Position numbers and translations under genes: made by a program
Shown: one piece after another, positions 39,160-50,480 of the stretch
How the letters are laid out: every line of letters begins with the position of its first letter
Numbering within the stretch: the first letter of the stretch is position 1
Notes under the pieces: model-generated
Told to the model about the DNA's origin: nothing
What the model saw: the letters and a program-made list of their open reading frames with translations, nothing else
The model's database searches: none
Assembly: GCA_038030265.1 (NCBI GenBank)
Contig: CM075941.1
Span: forward strand, 55,839,952-55,903,951
DNA length: 64,000 nt
Direction: 5' to 3'
Origin: Corythucha ciliata
Lineage: Eukaryota > Arthropoda > Insecta > Hemiptera > Tingidae

Positions 39160-42100
39160 GAAGTAATATATTGCTGCTGCCATGTTTTCCAAAAGGAAAT
39201 ATGAAATTTCTGAACAATTTTCCATCGGGTTAGGCGATTAATCGGTTGATCTTCAATATCGGGATAAGGCGGAGCCAATATGGCGTCCATAGTGAGAAAA
39301 TGCCCTGGTGTTAGGGCACTCATATCGTTTGGGTCTTCACTTAGAGCACTCAACGGTCTGGAGTTGAGACATGCCTCCACCCTGACCAAAGCGTTTGACA
39401 GTTCTTCAAATGTTAATACCGCCATTCCGCTCAATTTTACGAGAAGCGATTTGGCTGACTTCACTCCACTCTCCCAAAGACCTCCGAAATGCGGACTGAA
39501 CGGGGGGGGGGGACCAATGCCATTGAATGCCTTTGGAGGATAACCTTTCAGTGACAAGATCTTGATTGTGACGAAGTTGAAATAAACGTCTCAATTCACG
39601 ATCGGCTCCAACAAAATTTGACCCATTGTCGGAATAGACATCGGAGGGGAGACCCCTGCGTCCTGAGAATCTATCAAAAGCTGCGAGGAACGCTTCAGTA
39701 GTCATATTAGAAACGGCCTCCAGATGCACGGCCTTAGTCACCATACAGATGAATACGGCAATATAGCTTTTCTTTAGAATATCGACGCAAAGTCGACGAC
39801 CGAATATAAATATGTCCGGTGAAATCCACTCCCACACGAGAAAAAGGACGAACTTGAGTCACCCTATATGATGGAAGGTCACCCATTTGAGGAGTTTTGA
39901 ACCTTGGTCTTGATCGATAACAAGTGGCGCACTGAAAAATAACGCTACGAATAGCTTGGCGCCCCGACATTATCCAAAATTTTCTTTGGATCATGACTTG
40001 GACTGACCCTAAACTCGCATGACCGAATTCTTCGTGATAAAACCTTATAATAAGGGTCGAAAGATGACACTTTGGGAGGAGCAACGGATGCTTAGCTTCC
40101 CACGGAAGCGTCGAAGCTTTTATTCTTCCACCTACTCTCACTAATCCGTCGCTATCTAGAAAAATGGACAGGCGTGCAACACGCCCCGAAGAAGGCTTAT
40201 TATGAGTGAGACGGTGAATTTCCTCTTTGAAATAAACCGATTGAACAGCCCGGATACAACATAGCATGGCCTTTCGATATTCAGCGGTTGTGATGGGACC
40301 AAATGATTTGGCAGTACCCTTTGGAGTCAGAAAACGCAAACAATATGCGACGACGCGTAATAATTTAGTCCAGCGGGAATGGGATTCGATGGTCCTTATG
40401 AAATCGTTGGGTTCTCCCGGAGACACCAAAAGATTCTCAAGCACCTGCATTTCTGTTCAAGTGCAGCTTCCTCTAGCTGTGAGCGACGCACAAGAGGTCG
40501 ACTAAGAGGCCATAACGAACGAGTAAAAGACAACCATTTTGGTCCTTTAAACCATAAACTGAATGACGCAAGCTCCGCAGGAGCCAACCCTCGCGTTGCA
40601 CAGTCGGCAGGATTCTCCTCCGACTTCACGTGATGCCACCAAGCAATTTTTGTTAATTCTTGTATTGTATCGATCCTGTTGGCCACAAAGACCTGCCATT
40701 TGCTGGGCGATTGCTGGATCCAATACAGGACTATTGACGAGTCGGACCAGCATAACACCTCTCGAATTGTTATCTTATCCTTTAGCAAGGTTAATACGGA
40801 ATTCAGGAGTTTCGCGAGCAATACTGCCGCACATAATTCCAATCGCGGTAAGGTCACTTGTTTTTTGGAAGGGGCAACCCGCGATTTCGAAATCAAAAGC
40901 GAGGTGTTTATTGGCTGACCGTTAACCATAGAGGTGACGTAAACACAAGCCGCATACGCTTTAGACGAACTATCAGCAAACCCATTGATTATAAAGCTAG
41001 GACTTTCTCCTATAAGTCGCAAGGGACGGCTGATTTTTATTTCTGCAAAAAGAGGAAATTCTTTCTTAAAATTCCGCCAACATTTTTCTATGTCGGTAGG
41101 AATAGGGTCGTCCCATCCGACGCCCCTGGCCCATAGTTCTTGAAACATCAATTTAATCGGGAGTATCGCAGGAGCCAAGAAACCTAAAGGGTCATACAGA
41201 CGCGCAAGGTCCGACAAAAGACCCCGCTTGGTCATTGCACTATCGGAAGGGCACACTTGGTATGTGAACGCGTCAAGCGACGACGACCAGAGCAGCCCGA
41301 GAATTTTTAAAAATGACGTATCATCAAACGCCACCTCGGAGGGTTTCTGCTTATCATCCTCAGGGATATCTGCTAAAATCTCGCGACAATTTGAAGCCCA
41401 TTTTTTCAGAGTGAAACCTCCTTTTCCTAAAAGCTCCGACAACTCGCGTCGGAGGTCGAAGCAGACTCGATATCCGGACAACTCGCGAGGATATCATCCA
41501 CAAAAATGTTTTCCCGCAGCACTCGGGCAGCTTGAGGGAATTCATGCTCATAGTCCGAGGCTAATTGGAGCAACGTCCGCATTGCAAGGAATGGAGAGCA
41601 GGACATTCCGAAGGACACGCGAAGCAAACGATACACGTCAATTTCCTTATTTTTGTCAAAACGCCACAGTAGACACTGATAGTCACAGTCATCCCGGCGT
41701 AATAAAATTTGGCTGAACATTTTTTCTATGTCAGCCACTAGGACAACGGGATCTATTCGAAACAAAATTAATAGGTCGGATATGTCCTTGTGCAATTTAG
41801 GCCCGGCAATCAACGTGTCGTTCAAGGATCTTCCATTGCTACTTCGAGCGGAGGCGTCCATCACTACTCTTAGTTTTGTGCCGGATGCACCTTCCTTTAA
41901 AATCCCGTGATGCGGTAAGAAGAAGAAGTGATCTTTAACCTCGGAGGGCGGAACTAATTCCATGAATTCTTTGTCCAAATATTCCTGCATGAAATCGTTA
42001 TATTTTTGTTTTAAATTTGCATTGGATTCTAAACGCTTCTCCAGAGAGATCAAACGCCTTTTTGCTCCCAACCTGGATTCGCCAGCATGGGTTCCCCTGG

Positions 42101-42304
42101 TTTGAATGGTAGAGGGGCGATGTATCGTCCTTCAGGTGAACGACAAACTTCGTTCACAAACAATCGTTCGCAAAAGTCCTCCTCTGGACTAGGGTGTGGC
42201 TTGTTTGGAATTTGATCCAATTCCCACAGGCGATGAACAGCTTCTTCAACGGAAACGTGAAATGATGAAAAATGAATCGAGAGCTGGAGAATGGCTTGGA
42301 TCAA
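39160..42304 (-). pseudogene. BEL-2 pol, copy 2, six frame pieces
   Basis: Pieces in minus-strand order: 42050-42304, 41427-42071, 40396-41481, 39734-40450, 39406-39837 and 39160-39557. Together they give the RT with FVDDILAS, RNase H and integrase as in copy 1. The last piece is cut at QQYITS, where unrelated sequence begins. Every new break is a 1- or 2-base deletion. Confidence 0.85.
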
Positions 42305-43118
42305 AGGGGGTAGAAACCGGTCCCACCAGTACCCAGCCCAATGTGGTTTCGAGGGCCGTTGGAGTGCCTGGGGGTCCTTCTCGTTTTCTAGAACGAAGGA
42401 GCGAAGGTACCAGATCAGATCCGATGAGGATGTCGACAGGGTGAGCTAAAGCAAAACTCGGGTCTGCCAGTTTGAGCCCTGTCACATGATCCCAGAGGAA
42501 CGCGGGTAGAGAAGTCGAGGGCGTCGTCCCGGTAATTTTTTCCAAGCAGAAGGCAGAAATCGTGTACCGGGGTTCAGATTTCCCAACAGGACCCAAATTG
42601 ACCTCAACTGAGTACTTCGCCGAGCCGACTTGGACTCCTGAAAGACCACTAATCTTTAGGGTCGAGGGGCTTTTCTTCAAGGCCAGACGGTTTGCAAGAT
42701 CATTGCTAATGAAGCTGCCTTGACTTCCCAAATCCAGCAAGGCTCGGACCACATGCGACGTTCCTGAAGCGTCACGGACGTCCACTAACGCGGTGGCTAA
42801 AAGGACCGTTTGATGGAGGGGTACCGATAACTTATTGTCCGAGAATGGTACTAAGTAAGCACTACTCTCTTTTACCTGCTGAGAATTAGGTGATTTCCTT
42901 CCTTCACGGCCGGGGAAATGTAAGAGATCGTGATGTCGAGAAGAGCAATGTTTACACACCTGGTTATGGGGACAATCAGGAGTTTTGTGTCCTTGAAGAC
43001 AACGAACACAAAGCTGTCTCGTCTTTACCCAAGTATATCGTTCTTTGGGGGTTAATTTTAGGAATTTAGCACACCCCGGGATAGCATGCGTGGCCTGGTG
43101 GCACATTTCCCGAAACAA
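42246..43118 (-). CDS. BEL-2 zinc knuckles and protease, copy 2
   Basis: Identical in translation to 31407-32279: 290 codons with two zinc-knuckle-like clusters and a retropepsin box in which the usual DSG reads DLG. The shared defect shows that it predates the duplication of the block. Confidence 0.85.
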   Translation of the reverse strand: MFREMCHQATHAIPGCAKFLKLTPKERYTWVKTRQLCVRCLQGHKTPDCPHNQVCKHCSSRHHDLLHFPGREGRKSPNSQQVKESSAYLVPFSDNKLSVPLHQTVLLATALVDVRDASGTSHVVRALLDLGSQGSFISNDLANRLALKKSPSTLKISGLSGVQVGSAKYSVEVNLGPVGKSEPRYTISAFCLEKITGTTPSTSLPAFLWDHVTGLKLADPSFALAHPVDILIGSDLVPSLLRSRKREGPPGTPTALETTLGWVLVGPVSTPFDPSHSPALDSFFIISRFR

Positions 43119-44904
43119 TTAAATCAATAAAATCAACAAAAAAACAATAATAAATCAATTAATAAAATAAAACAGAAGAGAAATACAATATATGTTTGAA
43201 TAATTGACCAGTTGAATCTTTAATTTGAATGTTCAGTTTTACTTTTACTGCCCAATTAGCAGAAACTCAGAAAGGAAGGATCAGTATCCATTTACCTAAC
43301 ATACCTTAATTTACCTTTTCATACCATACATTATGCTTTCCCATCAAACCTACAACCTAGCCTCCTCTCACCATCGTTCCGTGTATCGCGCCAGACATGT
43401 CGTGACAGTCAAGTAACATTGGTCTTGGCGCTATTATACGAGGCCGATATAGTGCTTCGAGTGAGGGGTGTTGTGAGGATACCAAATATCCCCACCGTCG
43501 CGGTTGAATAGTGCGGGATAGCCCTTCCAATAAAACGACGACCAACACTAAAACAGTCTGGTTTTGACGTTGAGCGCAACAACGGTGAGTCCTCTCTTAC
43601 TCTGCTATAAATTTCCCCTCACCTCTCTGCAACCTCTTATATTTTTTTGTGACCTGAACCCCAATCTCGTCACAAACGTATGGAAAACATGATGAGGCTC
43701 ATTTCAAAAACCAAATTTTCTTATTTGGGTTATCTCTTTTTTAAAAACCAAATTTTGCGGACTGGCCGCCCAAATCCCAATTTTAGGCTCGTTTTGAAAC
43801 TCAATTTCATGAATCTCTGTCTTAAGGACTGGCGAAACTTCGTATCCAGGGGCGGTCAGGGCCTTTTCTAATGGGGCGCAAATCTTTTCTAAGGGGGGCA
43901 CGCGCCACTCCCCTCCGCAGCAACATCACAGTTGCTGCGCTTTCTCCCTCGCTCTTGGATGCTCATCAGAATGGATCCCGGAATGATTCGTACCCGTCGA
44001 CATTTAGTTTTTAAAAGATTCCAAACCAACCGAATTAGTCAAAACTACGAAATTGAGGGTTCTCTGAGTGCCAAAATCCGCAAAATTGGGACTTTGAAAT
44101 AAAATGCCAGCGGAGTCCCCGTCAAATTTAATGCTGTGAGATCCTAATCTGTGAAATTAGAATTTTAAAGAGTTGACCTTGACCCCGCGAAATAGATTTT
44201 GTTGAATGTGTCAAAATCCCGCCAATGTCCCGCAAAATTTGCGGGAAAATGAGCCAACCCCGCGACAACTTGTTTTCTCGGTGAACCAATGCCCGCGAAA
44301 TTTATTTTGAATAAGCTTGTAGGGCAAAATGACCAAACAAAGGTTCAAAAGGACCAAAAATCGTGAATCTCTCACTCTCTCCCTGCCCCCTCCCTCCCCA
44401 CGCAGAATCGCGCCATTTACCAGTCCAAACGTCGCGCTTCTTAGTTATCACGGCTCTTGTTGGCTTATTAAAAGGGCCAACGTGAATAAACTAATAACTT
44501 AAAGGGCTTTTAACGTTCACGGACAGATCTGCCACTGCGTTTTCGTTTCTTTTTAGTGACTCGCTGCGAATATTAATATTTTGGTAGTTTTAACCCTTTA
44601 AAAAACTATAGAAATAGGGGGTGCTACTTTCTTGCATGCTATCCGAATACTCGAGCGGATTTGTTTTATCATTTTCGTATCCACGGTGAGCCGTGACGAA
44701 CGCGTTTCAAATTTTAAATTTTAGAAACAAAAAAAAAATGAAAGAAGACGACAAATGCACGACGCACCAAATAAATTTAGCGCTGCCAGAAACTATAATA
44801 TTAAAAAAATAAATTAGGTTAACGGTTCATTTTTAACTAAAAACAGAATGTTTTAATTAATTTTTTTTTTTGTGTTCAATAAATGTTGCATGGGGTCTTT
44901 TAAG
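43119..44904. other. Intron, copy 2 of 32280-34107
   Basis: Same content as copy 1: possible BEL-2 LTR/primer site near 43395-43675, the degenerate cgaaatt repeats near 44030-44325, and the intron before e15a. One 22-base deletion relative to copy 1 lies near 43724. No gene. Confidence 0.5.
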
Positions 44905-44996
44905 GTTTTCGGAAACATGAAGTTTATACCCGAACAGTCATACAATCGGCACAACAACTTTCAAACATTCTTCAGCGCTTTACTGCTGTTGTTTCG
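44905..44996 (+). CDS. cac: Cav2 exon e15a, copy 2
   Basis: Identical to 34108-34199 in sequence and borders. Whether it is ever spliced depends on whether the duplication is real; from copy-1 e19 (phase 1) it would shift the frame, but from e14 (phase 0) it joins correctly if all of copy 1 is skipped. Confidence 0.85.
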
Positions 44997-45865
44997 GTGA
45001 GTCACCGAAGGCCTCCCGTGCCCCCTTTGCTATTTAAAAATAAATAAATAAATAAATAATCGAGAGCCTCGTGGGAAATTACGGAAAAAAAGGGCAGTCT
45101 GCTCCTCGTACTAGTACCAATCAAAAGTTGTTTTTCAAATTGTAGCCCTGTTGCACATTAATTAAATAATTAACTTGCCAAGTATTTTCAGTTGATTTGT
45201 ACTGGGCCTGTAGAGGAGTCGTTGGGAGGGGGGGGGGTAATTAAAAAAGGTCTAAAATAGTGCCTGTTTGGTGTCGACGTTAGTAAATTGAATAGAGTAG
45301 GCATTGGTATAGGTGTGTATAGCTGTACATTGTACAAAAACTAACAAAAAATAAACAAACAAAAAAAAAGTGTATTTTGAGCGATCAAAATATACGATTG
45401 GGTCATGTCATGTGAAGCGCTTGACAAAAAAAAAATGCAGCGAGCTTCGTGCCTGTTTCTTTTTTGTTTTGTTTTACGTTATGTTTTTTGTTTTGGTTTT
45501 CAAAAGTCGTGGAAACTAAAGGAAACAATAGTTTTTTGACATGTATTTGGTGTGTAGTGCACATTTATTTAATTTATTTATTGGATATAAACAAAAAAAA
45601 TCCCGAATATCGTAGAATTTTGCTGTTCAAACGGATTACCTTGCGCCAGTCCAATACCTCCCCCGCCCCATATTTCTTGCCAAGACCACGAATACCCCGT
45701 TTTTTAGTTCAATCTCAGTAAATAACTAACACACTTGTTTTGGTTTGATTTTTCCCCCTCTCTTTTTTACATTCCTCCTCCTACCCCCACCTCTCCGACA
45801 TTTTTTTTTCGGTTTGGCTTCCGTTTTTTTCGTTTTGTTTTGGTGCCTGGGATGCAAAATCGTAG

Positions 45866-45957
45866 GTGTTCGGTAACATTGCGCTCGATCCAGAAACATC
45901 CATTACACGTCATAACAACTTTCGCAACTTTATCCAAGGTCTCATGCTTCTCTTCAG
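45866..45957 (+). CDS. cac: Cav2 exon e15b, copy 2
   Basis: Identical to 35075-35166 in translation and length, with the same weak acceptor and gtaatt donor. The intron between the two versions is also conserved. Confidence 0.85.
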
Positions 45958-46663
45958 GTAATTTTCTTCGTTAAAATTTCCTTCTTTTTTTTTTCAAATT
46001 TTTATGGCAATGTAGCCGCACCGCTAAAGGAAAAACTTTTTTGTTTTTGTCAAATTTCGCGTTTCATCATAATAAAAATTTAATCATAAATTTAAATCAA
46101 TCGGAACATACGCCCCTCCCCCCTATCCCACTCTCTGGGAGGAAAAAAACAAAATGAGACTCATCATTCAAACCCTTTCACCCTAAACAACCACTCATTT
46201 TGAAAAAATAAAAACGCATGATTTGTTTGTGTAAATACACTGTTTTGATGGATTAATAACAAAATAATAAATATTATGTTTAAAAAAAAACACTGCAAAA
46301 CACTTGAATTATTAGCCGAGTACCATTTGCTGCACAAATAAAAAATTTGACGTCATAATTTAACATTTTTTGGTGTCGATATTTGTGTTTCCGTAGAATG
46401 ATGGCGGTATCTTATAGAAACGTAGCCCAAATAATTGGAAAAAAAATAAATAATAAAATATCAAAAAAACAGTGTTTAGCATGGGAGAAATGTGCACAAT
46501 TGTGACTGTCTATCGTTATATTTTTTTTTTTTAAATCAAATTTTGTCTTGAATTTTTCCATTTCATTTTAATTAATTCGATCTCCTCCCGCCCCCCGCCA
46601 TTTTCTTTCCGGGGGTGGTGTGGGAACTGGACTCTCTCTCTCTCTCTCTACCCCCCTCTACAG

Positions 46664-46811
46664 GTGCGCCACTGGTGAAAATTGGCCGTCGATCATGTTG
46701 TCGTGCGTTAAAAACCGGCCGTGTGATCCGAGAAATAAAGTGGGCAACGAATGCGGTTCGAGTCTCGCCTACGCCTATTTCGTTTCCTTCATATTTTTCT
46801 GTTCATTTCTC
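46664..46811 (+). CDS. cac: Cav2 exon e16, copy 2: domain IV selectivity filter
   Basis: Same 148 bases as 35879-36026, with TGENW intact and the same acceptor after a slightly shorter (tc)n tract. No disabling change. Confidence 0.87.
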
Positions 46812-46894
46812 GTACGTTCTTTATTTTTCATTCCACCCCCCCCCCCTTCCATTGTCGCAACATTCAAAACTTCCGCTTTTTTTTGTTTTTTTAG

Positions 46895-47022
46895 ATGTTA
46901 AATCTTTTCGTCGCCGTCATTATGGATAATTTTGATTATTTAACGAGAGACTCGTCGATACTGGGTGCTCATCATTTGGACGAATTCGTCAGGATTTGGG
47001 CCGAATACGATCCTAACGCTAC
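46895..47022 (+). CDS. cac: Cav2 exon e17, copy 2: IVS6 end and EF-hand start
   Basis: Same as 36112-36239; [16 protein letters not shown] intact, donor gtaaga. The exon is unchanged while flanking intron homopolymers differ in length. Confidence 0.87.
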
Positions 47023-47107
47023 GTAAGAGGGCGCCTCCCCTACCCCCCCCTCCCCGCCATGATTTAAACTCAAAGTGTCCCTTTTTTTTTTTTTTTTATA
47101 CATATAG

Positions 47108-47310
47108 GGGTAAAATTCACTATACGGAAATGTACGACATGTTGAAAAACATCGATCCTCCCCTCGGCTTTGGAAATAAGTGCCCCAACCGTTTGGCCTA
47201 TAAAAAACTCATTCGTATGAACATGCCTTTGGATGATGACGGCAAAGTGAACTTCACCACGACCTTATTTGCACTGATCCGCGAGAATCTCAACATTAAA
47301 ATGAGAGTCG
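47108..47310 (+). CDS. cac: Cav2 exon e18, copy 2: pre-IQ region
   Basis: Same 203 bases as 36322-36524. The intron just after it carries about 15 extra bases (near 47322-47337) relative to copy 1. Confidence 0.87.
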
Positions 47311-47410
47311 GTGAGTGACTGGAAAAGCGACGGGTAGGGGATGGGGTGGGGTTTAAGTCCTAAAATAACGATTTAAAAAAAAAAAAAAATGTGTTGTTCT
47401 TTTACCGCAG

Positions 47411-47515
47411 CGGAAGAAATGGACCAAGCAGATGAGGAGTTGCGAGACACGGTGAGGAGCATTTGGCCGCTTCAAGCCAAGAAAATGTTGGACCTTCTGA
47501 TACCACGGCGTGAAG
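47411..47515 (+). CDS. cac: Cav2 exon e19, copy 2: pre-IQ helix
   Basis: Same 105 bases as 36608-36712. Its one-base overhang joins e20 at 53725 in frame, so either copy of the e15-e19 set could serve as the functional one. Confidence 0.87.
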
Positions 47516-48074
47516 GTGAGTTAAGCGTCATACAGAATTTAAAAATTTGAAGAATTCAGGCACTGCGAAGCCCCCAGCTCCAGGGGCGTAGGTACGGGGG
47601 GATATGGGGGATAGATCCCCCCCCCAGAGCTACAAGTATACGAACGAAGGAGCTTTAGTACAATAACGAAGAGCCCCATAAAATCTCCAAAGATGAGCGT
47701 TTCACGTTGAAATTAGGTTTAGCAGATTTTCTGGACTTAAAGCAGCCCGAAAAGGTCCGAGTACGTCCAGCTTTTTCCTTGGACTTCAGACCCAACGCAG
47801 TAGTGTACCAATGTACGTGGGGAGGGGGGGGATTCGCCCCGGACCCTCTATCAGCCAAAAATCGATAATATTCGTGGCTATAGCTGCTAAAAAGCGCTGA
47901 TTCATGGTCTCGCGATGATACTACCAGACTGATATTAAGAAAAAACTCGCTGATTCGAGGTACATGGAGGCCATTCTACAAATAAATTTTGGAAATCAAC
48001 GCAAAAGTGTTGTATTTGGGGAAACCCCGCGATTGAAGTTGAGAAAACACGCTATAATATTGACAAATAAAAGA

Positions 48075-49161
48075 ACGAAAGTGAAGCTGGCAGCCAAAAC
48101 TAGCAGCCAAAAAATACATCGACTGTGCGAGTTCCGGACATCGGGGCTAACTTTTTTTATGTAGATATAGGTTACACAAAGGTTACCTTATCACGATTTG
48201 CATAGGATTGCATGGGAGGGCTGGGTAGATAACAGTCCATCTAAATATAACCTCTTTAGCCCCGATGTCGGCTTCCCGACTGTGCGCCATTTTGATATAA
48301 TCGATTCTACCGATTATTGGGATGTACGTCTAGGGGCAGCCAAGGACGATAATAACAGACACAACAACTGGTTCATGTACTTCGCGACGTGATTATCATT
48401 ACTTCAGTGTGTCTAAGAAGGCCTACAATTCATTCCATGATGGATGCACCTCAATTGATCAGAAAACGTATTTTGAGCCCAGCCGCCGCAGTTGAATATG
48501 AAGATTGGCCTAAATTGACCTTTGCACAAAGGTAGGGCCTGAGGAGTGATCGGATCCTGGATTCCTCGGTGAAAAATGTAGGACCGACTATTTATTTTTC
48601 ATTTTTTAAAGTCGAATTATAGCCCAGCAGCCGCAGTTGAATATGAAGTTTGGCCTGAATTGACCTTGCACAAAGGTAGGGGCCTGAGGAGTGATCGGAT
48701 CGGAATTTTGACGGTTTCCCTGGATTCCTCGGTAAAAAATCATATTCAACTGCGGCTGCTGGGCTCAAATTCGACTTTAAAAAATAAAATAAAAATAGTC
48801 GGTCCTAGATTTTTCACCGAGGAATCCAGGGAAACCGTCAAAATTCCGATCCGATCACTCCTCAGGCCCCTACCTTTGTGCAAAGGTCAATTTAGGCCGA
48901 TCTTCATATTCACCTGCGGCCGCTTGGTCAAAATACGTTTTCTGATCAATTGAGGTGCATCCATCATGGAATGAATTGTAGGCCTTCTTAGACACACTGA
49001 AGTAATGATAATCACGTCGCGAAGTACATGAACCAGTTGTTGTGAGTCTGTTATTATCGTCCTTGGCTGCCCCTAGACGTACATCCCCAATAATCGGTAG
49101 AATCGATTATATCGAAATGGCCACAATCGATGAATTTTTTGGCTGCCAGCTTCACTTTCGT
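48075..49161. repeat. Large palindrome, foldback-type element (copy 2)
   Basis: Second copy of 37273-38221. Its left arm is interrupted at 48130-48277 by a small insertion, and it has an 18-base deletion near 48556 relative to copy 1. Confidence 0.8.
48130..48277. mobile_element. 148-bp MITE inserted only in copy 2
   Basis: The insertion is absent from copy 1 and is flanked by the 9-base direct repeat gactgtgcg (48121-48129 and 48278-48286), present once in copy 1. Its ends hold a 14-base perfect inverted repeat (gacatcggggctaa and ttagccccgatgtc), set about 6 to 8 bases in from the borders. Nine-base duplications are typical of Mutator-like elements; the assignment is tentative because the outermost bases do not match well. 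Confidence 0.75.
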
Positions 49162-49382
49162 AATAAAAGACGCTTTCAGGTTAAATTGGACAAAAATGGC
49201 AAATTCACAACTGAAATGGCGTAAAACCGCCCATTCGGTATGAAAAAGGGAATAGGATGCTGAATGATAGCAAAATTAGCACAAAACGCTATTTCACAGC
49301 TGAAATTGGGAAAAATCGATAATTTGCAGCTTAAATTGAGTCAAACGCCATTCTTGGCAAAAATTGACAAAACTCGGTAGGT

Positions 49383-49618
49383 TTCACCTGGCAGTGTTCT
49401 GAGCAGCGCGTTGTCCGGGCCTTGAAAAAGGCCATTTAAACGAGACGGTATTGTCATTGTCTCGTGCTTTTGTCGCTTGTCTTTGTGATGGGCTGGATTC
49501 CCATCACTACCCCCGGGGGGCACCTGAGCGGGAGTGAAGTTCGAAAAACTTTGCTCGGAGGTCGACCTACAATTGCCCCCCAAATTACAGAGCTTTTCCT
49601 CTACACTTTGTCCGCGAA
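49383..49618. other. Sequence right of copy 2, unrecognised
   Basis: A GC-richer stretch with no clear similarity. The minus strand is open for about 70 codons (NCRSTSEQSFSNFTPAQVPP, then PSRLNGLFQGPDNALLRTLP), which might be a fragment of a retroelement ORF, but I recognise no motif. Confidence 0.3.
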
Positions 49619-50165
49619 TAGGTGATTTTCCTCAATGTTAGCGGCGAAGTAGCGTTTTTATCCCATGTTAGCGATTTTTCTCAATTTTTGCCACGAATTG
49701 AATTTTTCCTCGATTCTTGCAGCAAATTAGCGATTTTTTACCTTTTCAGCAGTGAACTAGCACTTTGAGCTGCAAGTACAGCGTTTTTCGTTATTTTCAG
49801 CCGCGCTAATTAATCAGTGATTTTTCTCAATATTGGCCGCGAATTAGCGGTGTACGAACTATTGTTGCCCCGCATTTACATTTTTTTTTTTTTTTTTTCA
49901 ACTTTTAGCTATGGACAAGCGCTTTTTTTTCAGCTTAAGGCCCGAAGTTGCTCTCAGAAGCAACAGATTATTGCCTTTTGCTGAATTTTAGCCCCGAGTC
50001 AGCGTTATTACTAAATTTCAGTCGTGAATTGGCATTTTTCTCTAATATAGCCGTGAATTAGCCGATTTTTTTCATTTGAATCCGCAAATGAACGTTTTTT
50101 CTATAATTTATCCGCAAATTATCGGATTTTTTTTACAATTTTAGTTGCGAATTAATTATCTACTT

Positions 50166-50322
50166 TATTATTATTCTTTTTATATGTCCCAGCAATTAAT
50201 TAATTAATTGAAATTTAGACGACTTTTCAAGGGGAGTAATCCCTTGAAAATTCCCAAGACAAGGGTCGTCTAAATTTCAATTAATTAATTAATTGCTGGG
50301 ACATATAAAAAGAATAATGATA
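50166..50322. repeat. Nested palindrome with 57-base arms
   Basis: Arms 50166-50223 and 50265-50322 are inverted copies with one or two mismatches (core: cccagcaattaattaatt... and its complement). The 41-base loop holds a second 10-base hairpin (ttttcaaggg and cccttgaaaa). The loop and part of one arm recur directly at about 50605-50670. Confidence 0.8.
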
Positions 50323-50407
50323 ATGTTAAACTTGCACTGACCCGATGGGTACGATTGAGTTCCGGGAGGGAGTTTCTCTCTGGTGGGGTTCGCTCTTAGC
50401 GTGAGCC

Positions 50408-50480
50408 TCTCAGGCTAGCTCAGTGGCAGAGCGCCTGGCACGAAATTAGGAGGTCGTGGGTTCGAATCCCGCCTTGGGAG
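50408..50480 (+). tRNA. tRNA-like sequence, probably a tRNA-derived SINE head or pseudogene
   Basis: A 73-base cloverleaf can be drawn: acceptor tctcagg with cttggga (two wobbles), D arm gctcagtggcagagc, anticodon stem cctgg with ttagg, loop cacgaaa, variable aggtc, T arm gtggg-ttcgaat-cccgc. Box A (tagctcagtggc) and box B (ggttcgaatcc) are good. The loop would give anticodon CGA, but position 33 is A and not T, and there is no long variable arm as serine tRNAs need. It sits between partial repeats of a palindrome, so a mobile tRNA-derived element is more likely than a working tRNA. Confidence 0.5.

Larger units (their letters stand above)
39160..43118 (-). mobile_element. BEL/Pao retrotransposon 2, minus strand (copy 2, truncated)
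   Basis: Same element as 28319-32279 but lacking the final about 260 bases of pol and the purine tract. Besides the two frame breaks of copy 1 it has four more small deletions: near 39767 (2 bases), 40447, 41458 and 42082 (1 base each), all in short runs of one base or dinucleotides. The zinc-knuckle/protease frame (42246-43118) is unchanged from copy 1, including the DLG protease box. Confidence 0.88.
39160..49382. repeat. Ten-kb duplicated block, copy 2
   Basis: Near-identical direct copy of 28319-38442. It is about 100 bases longer, mainly because of a 148-base insertion plus 9-base duplication at 48121-48286, offset by small deletions. Homopolymer lengths differ at several places and four extra small deletions break the BEL frames. 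Confidence 0.95.

Noticed and set aside
50408..50480. Functional tRNA-Ser(CGA)
   Set aside because: No long variable arm, A at position 33 and several wobble pairs; a tRNA-derived repeat is more likely. It is kept as a tRNA-like feature at moderate confidence.
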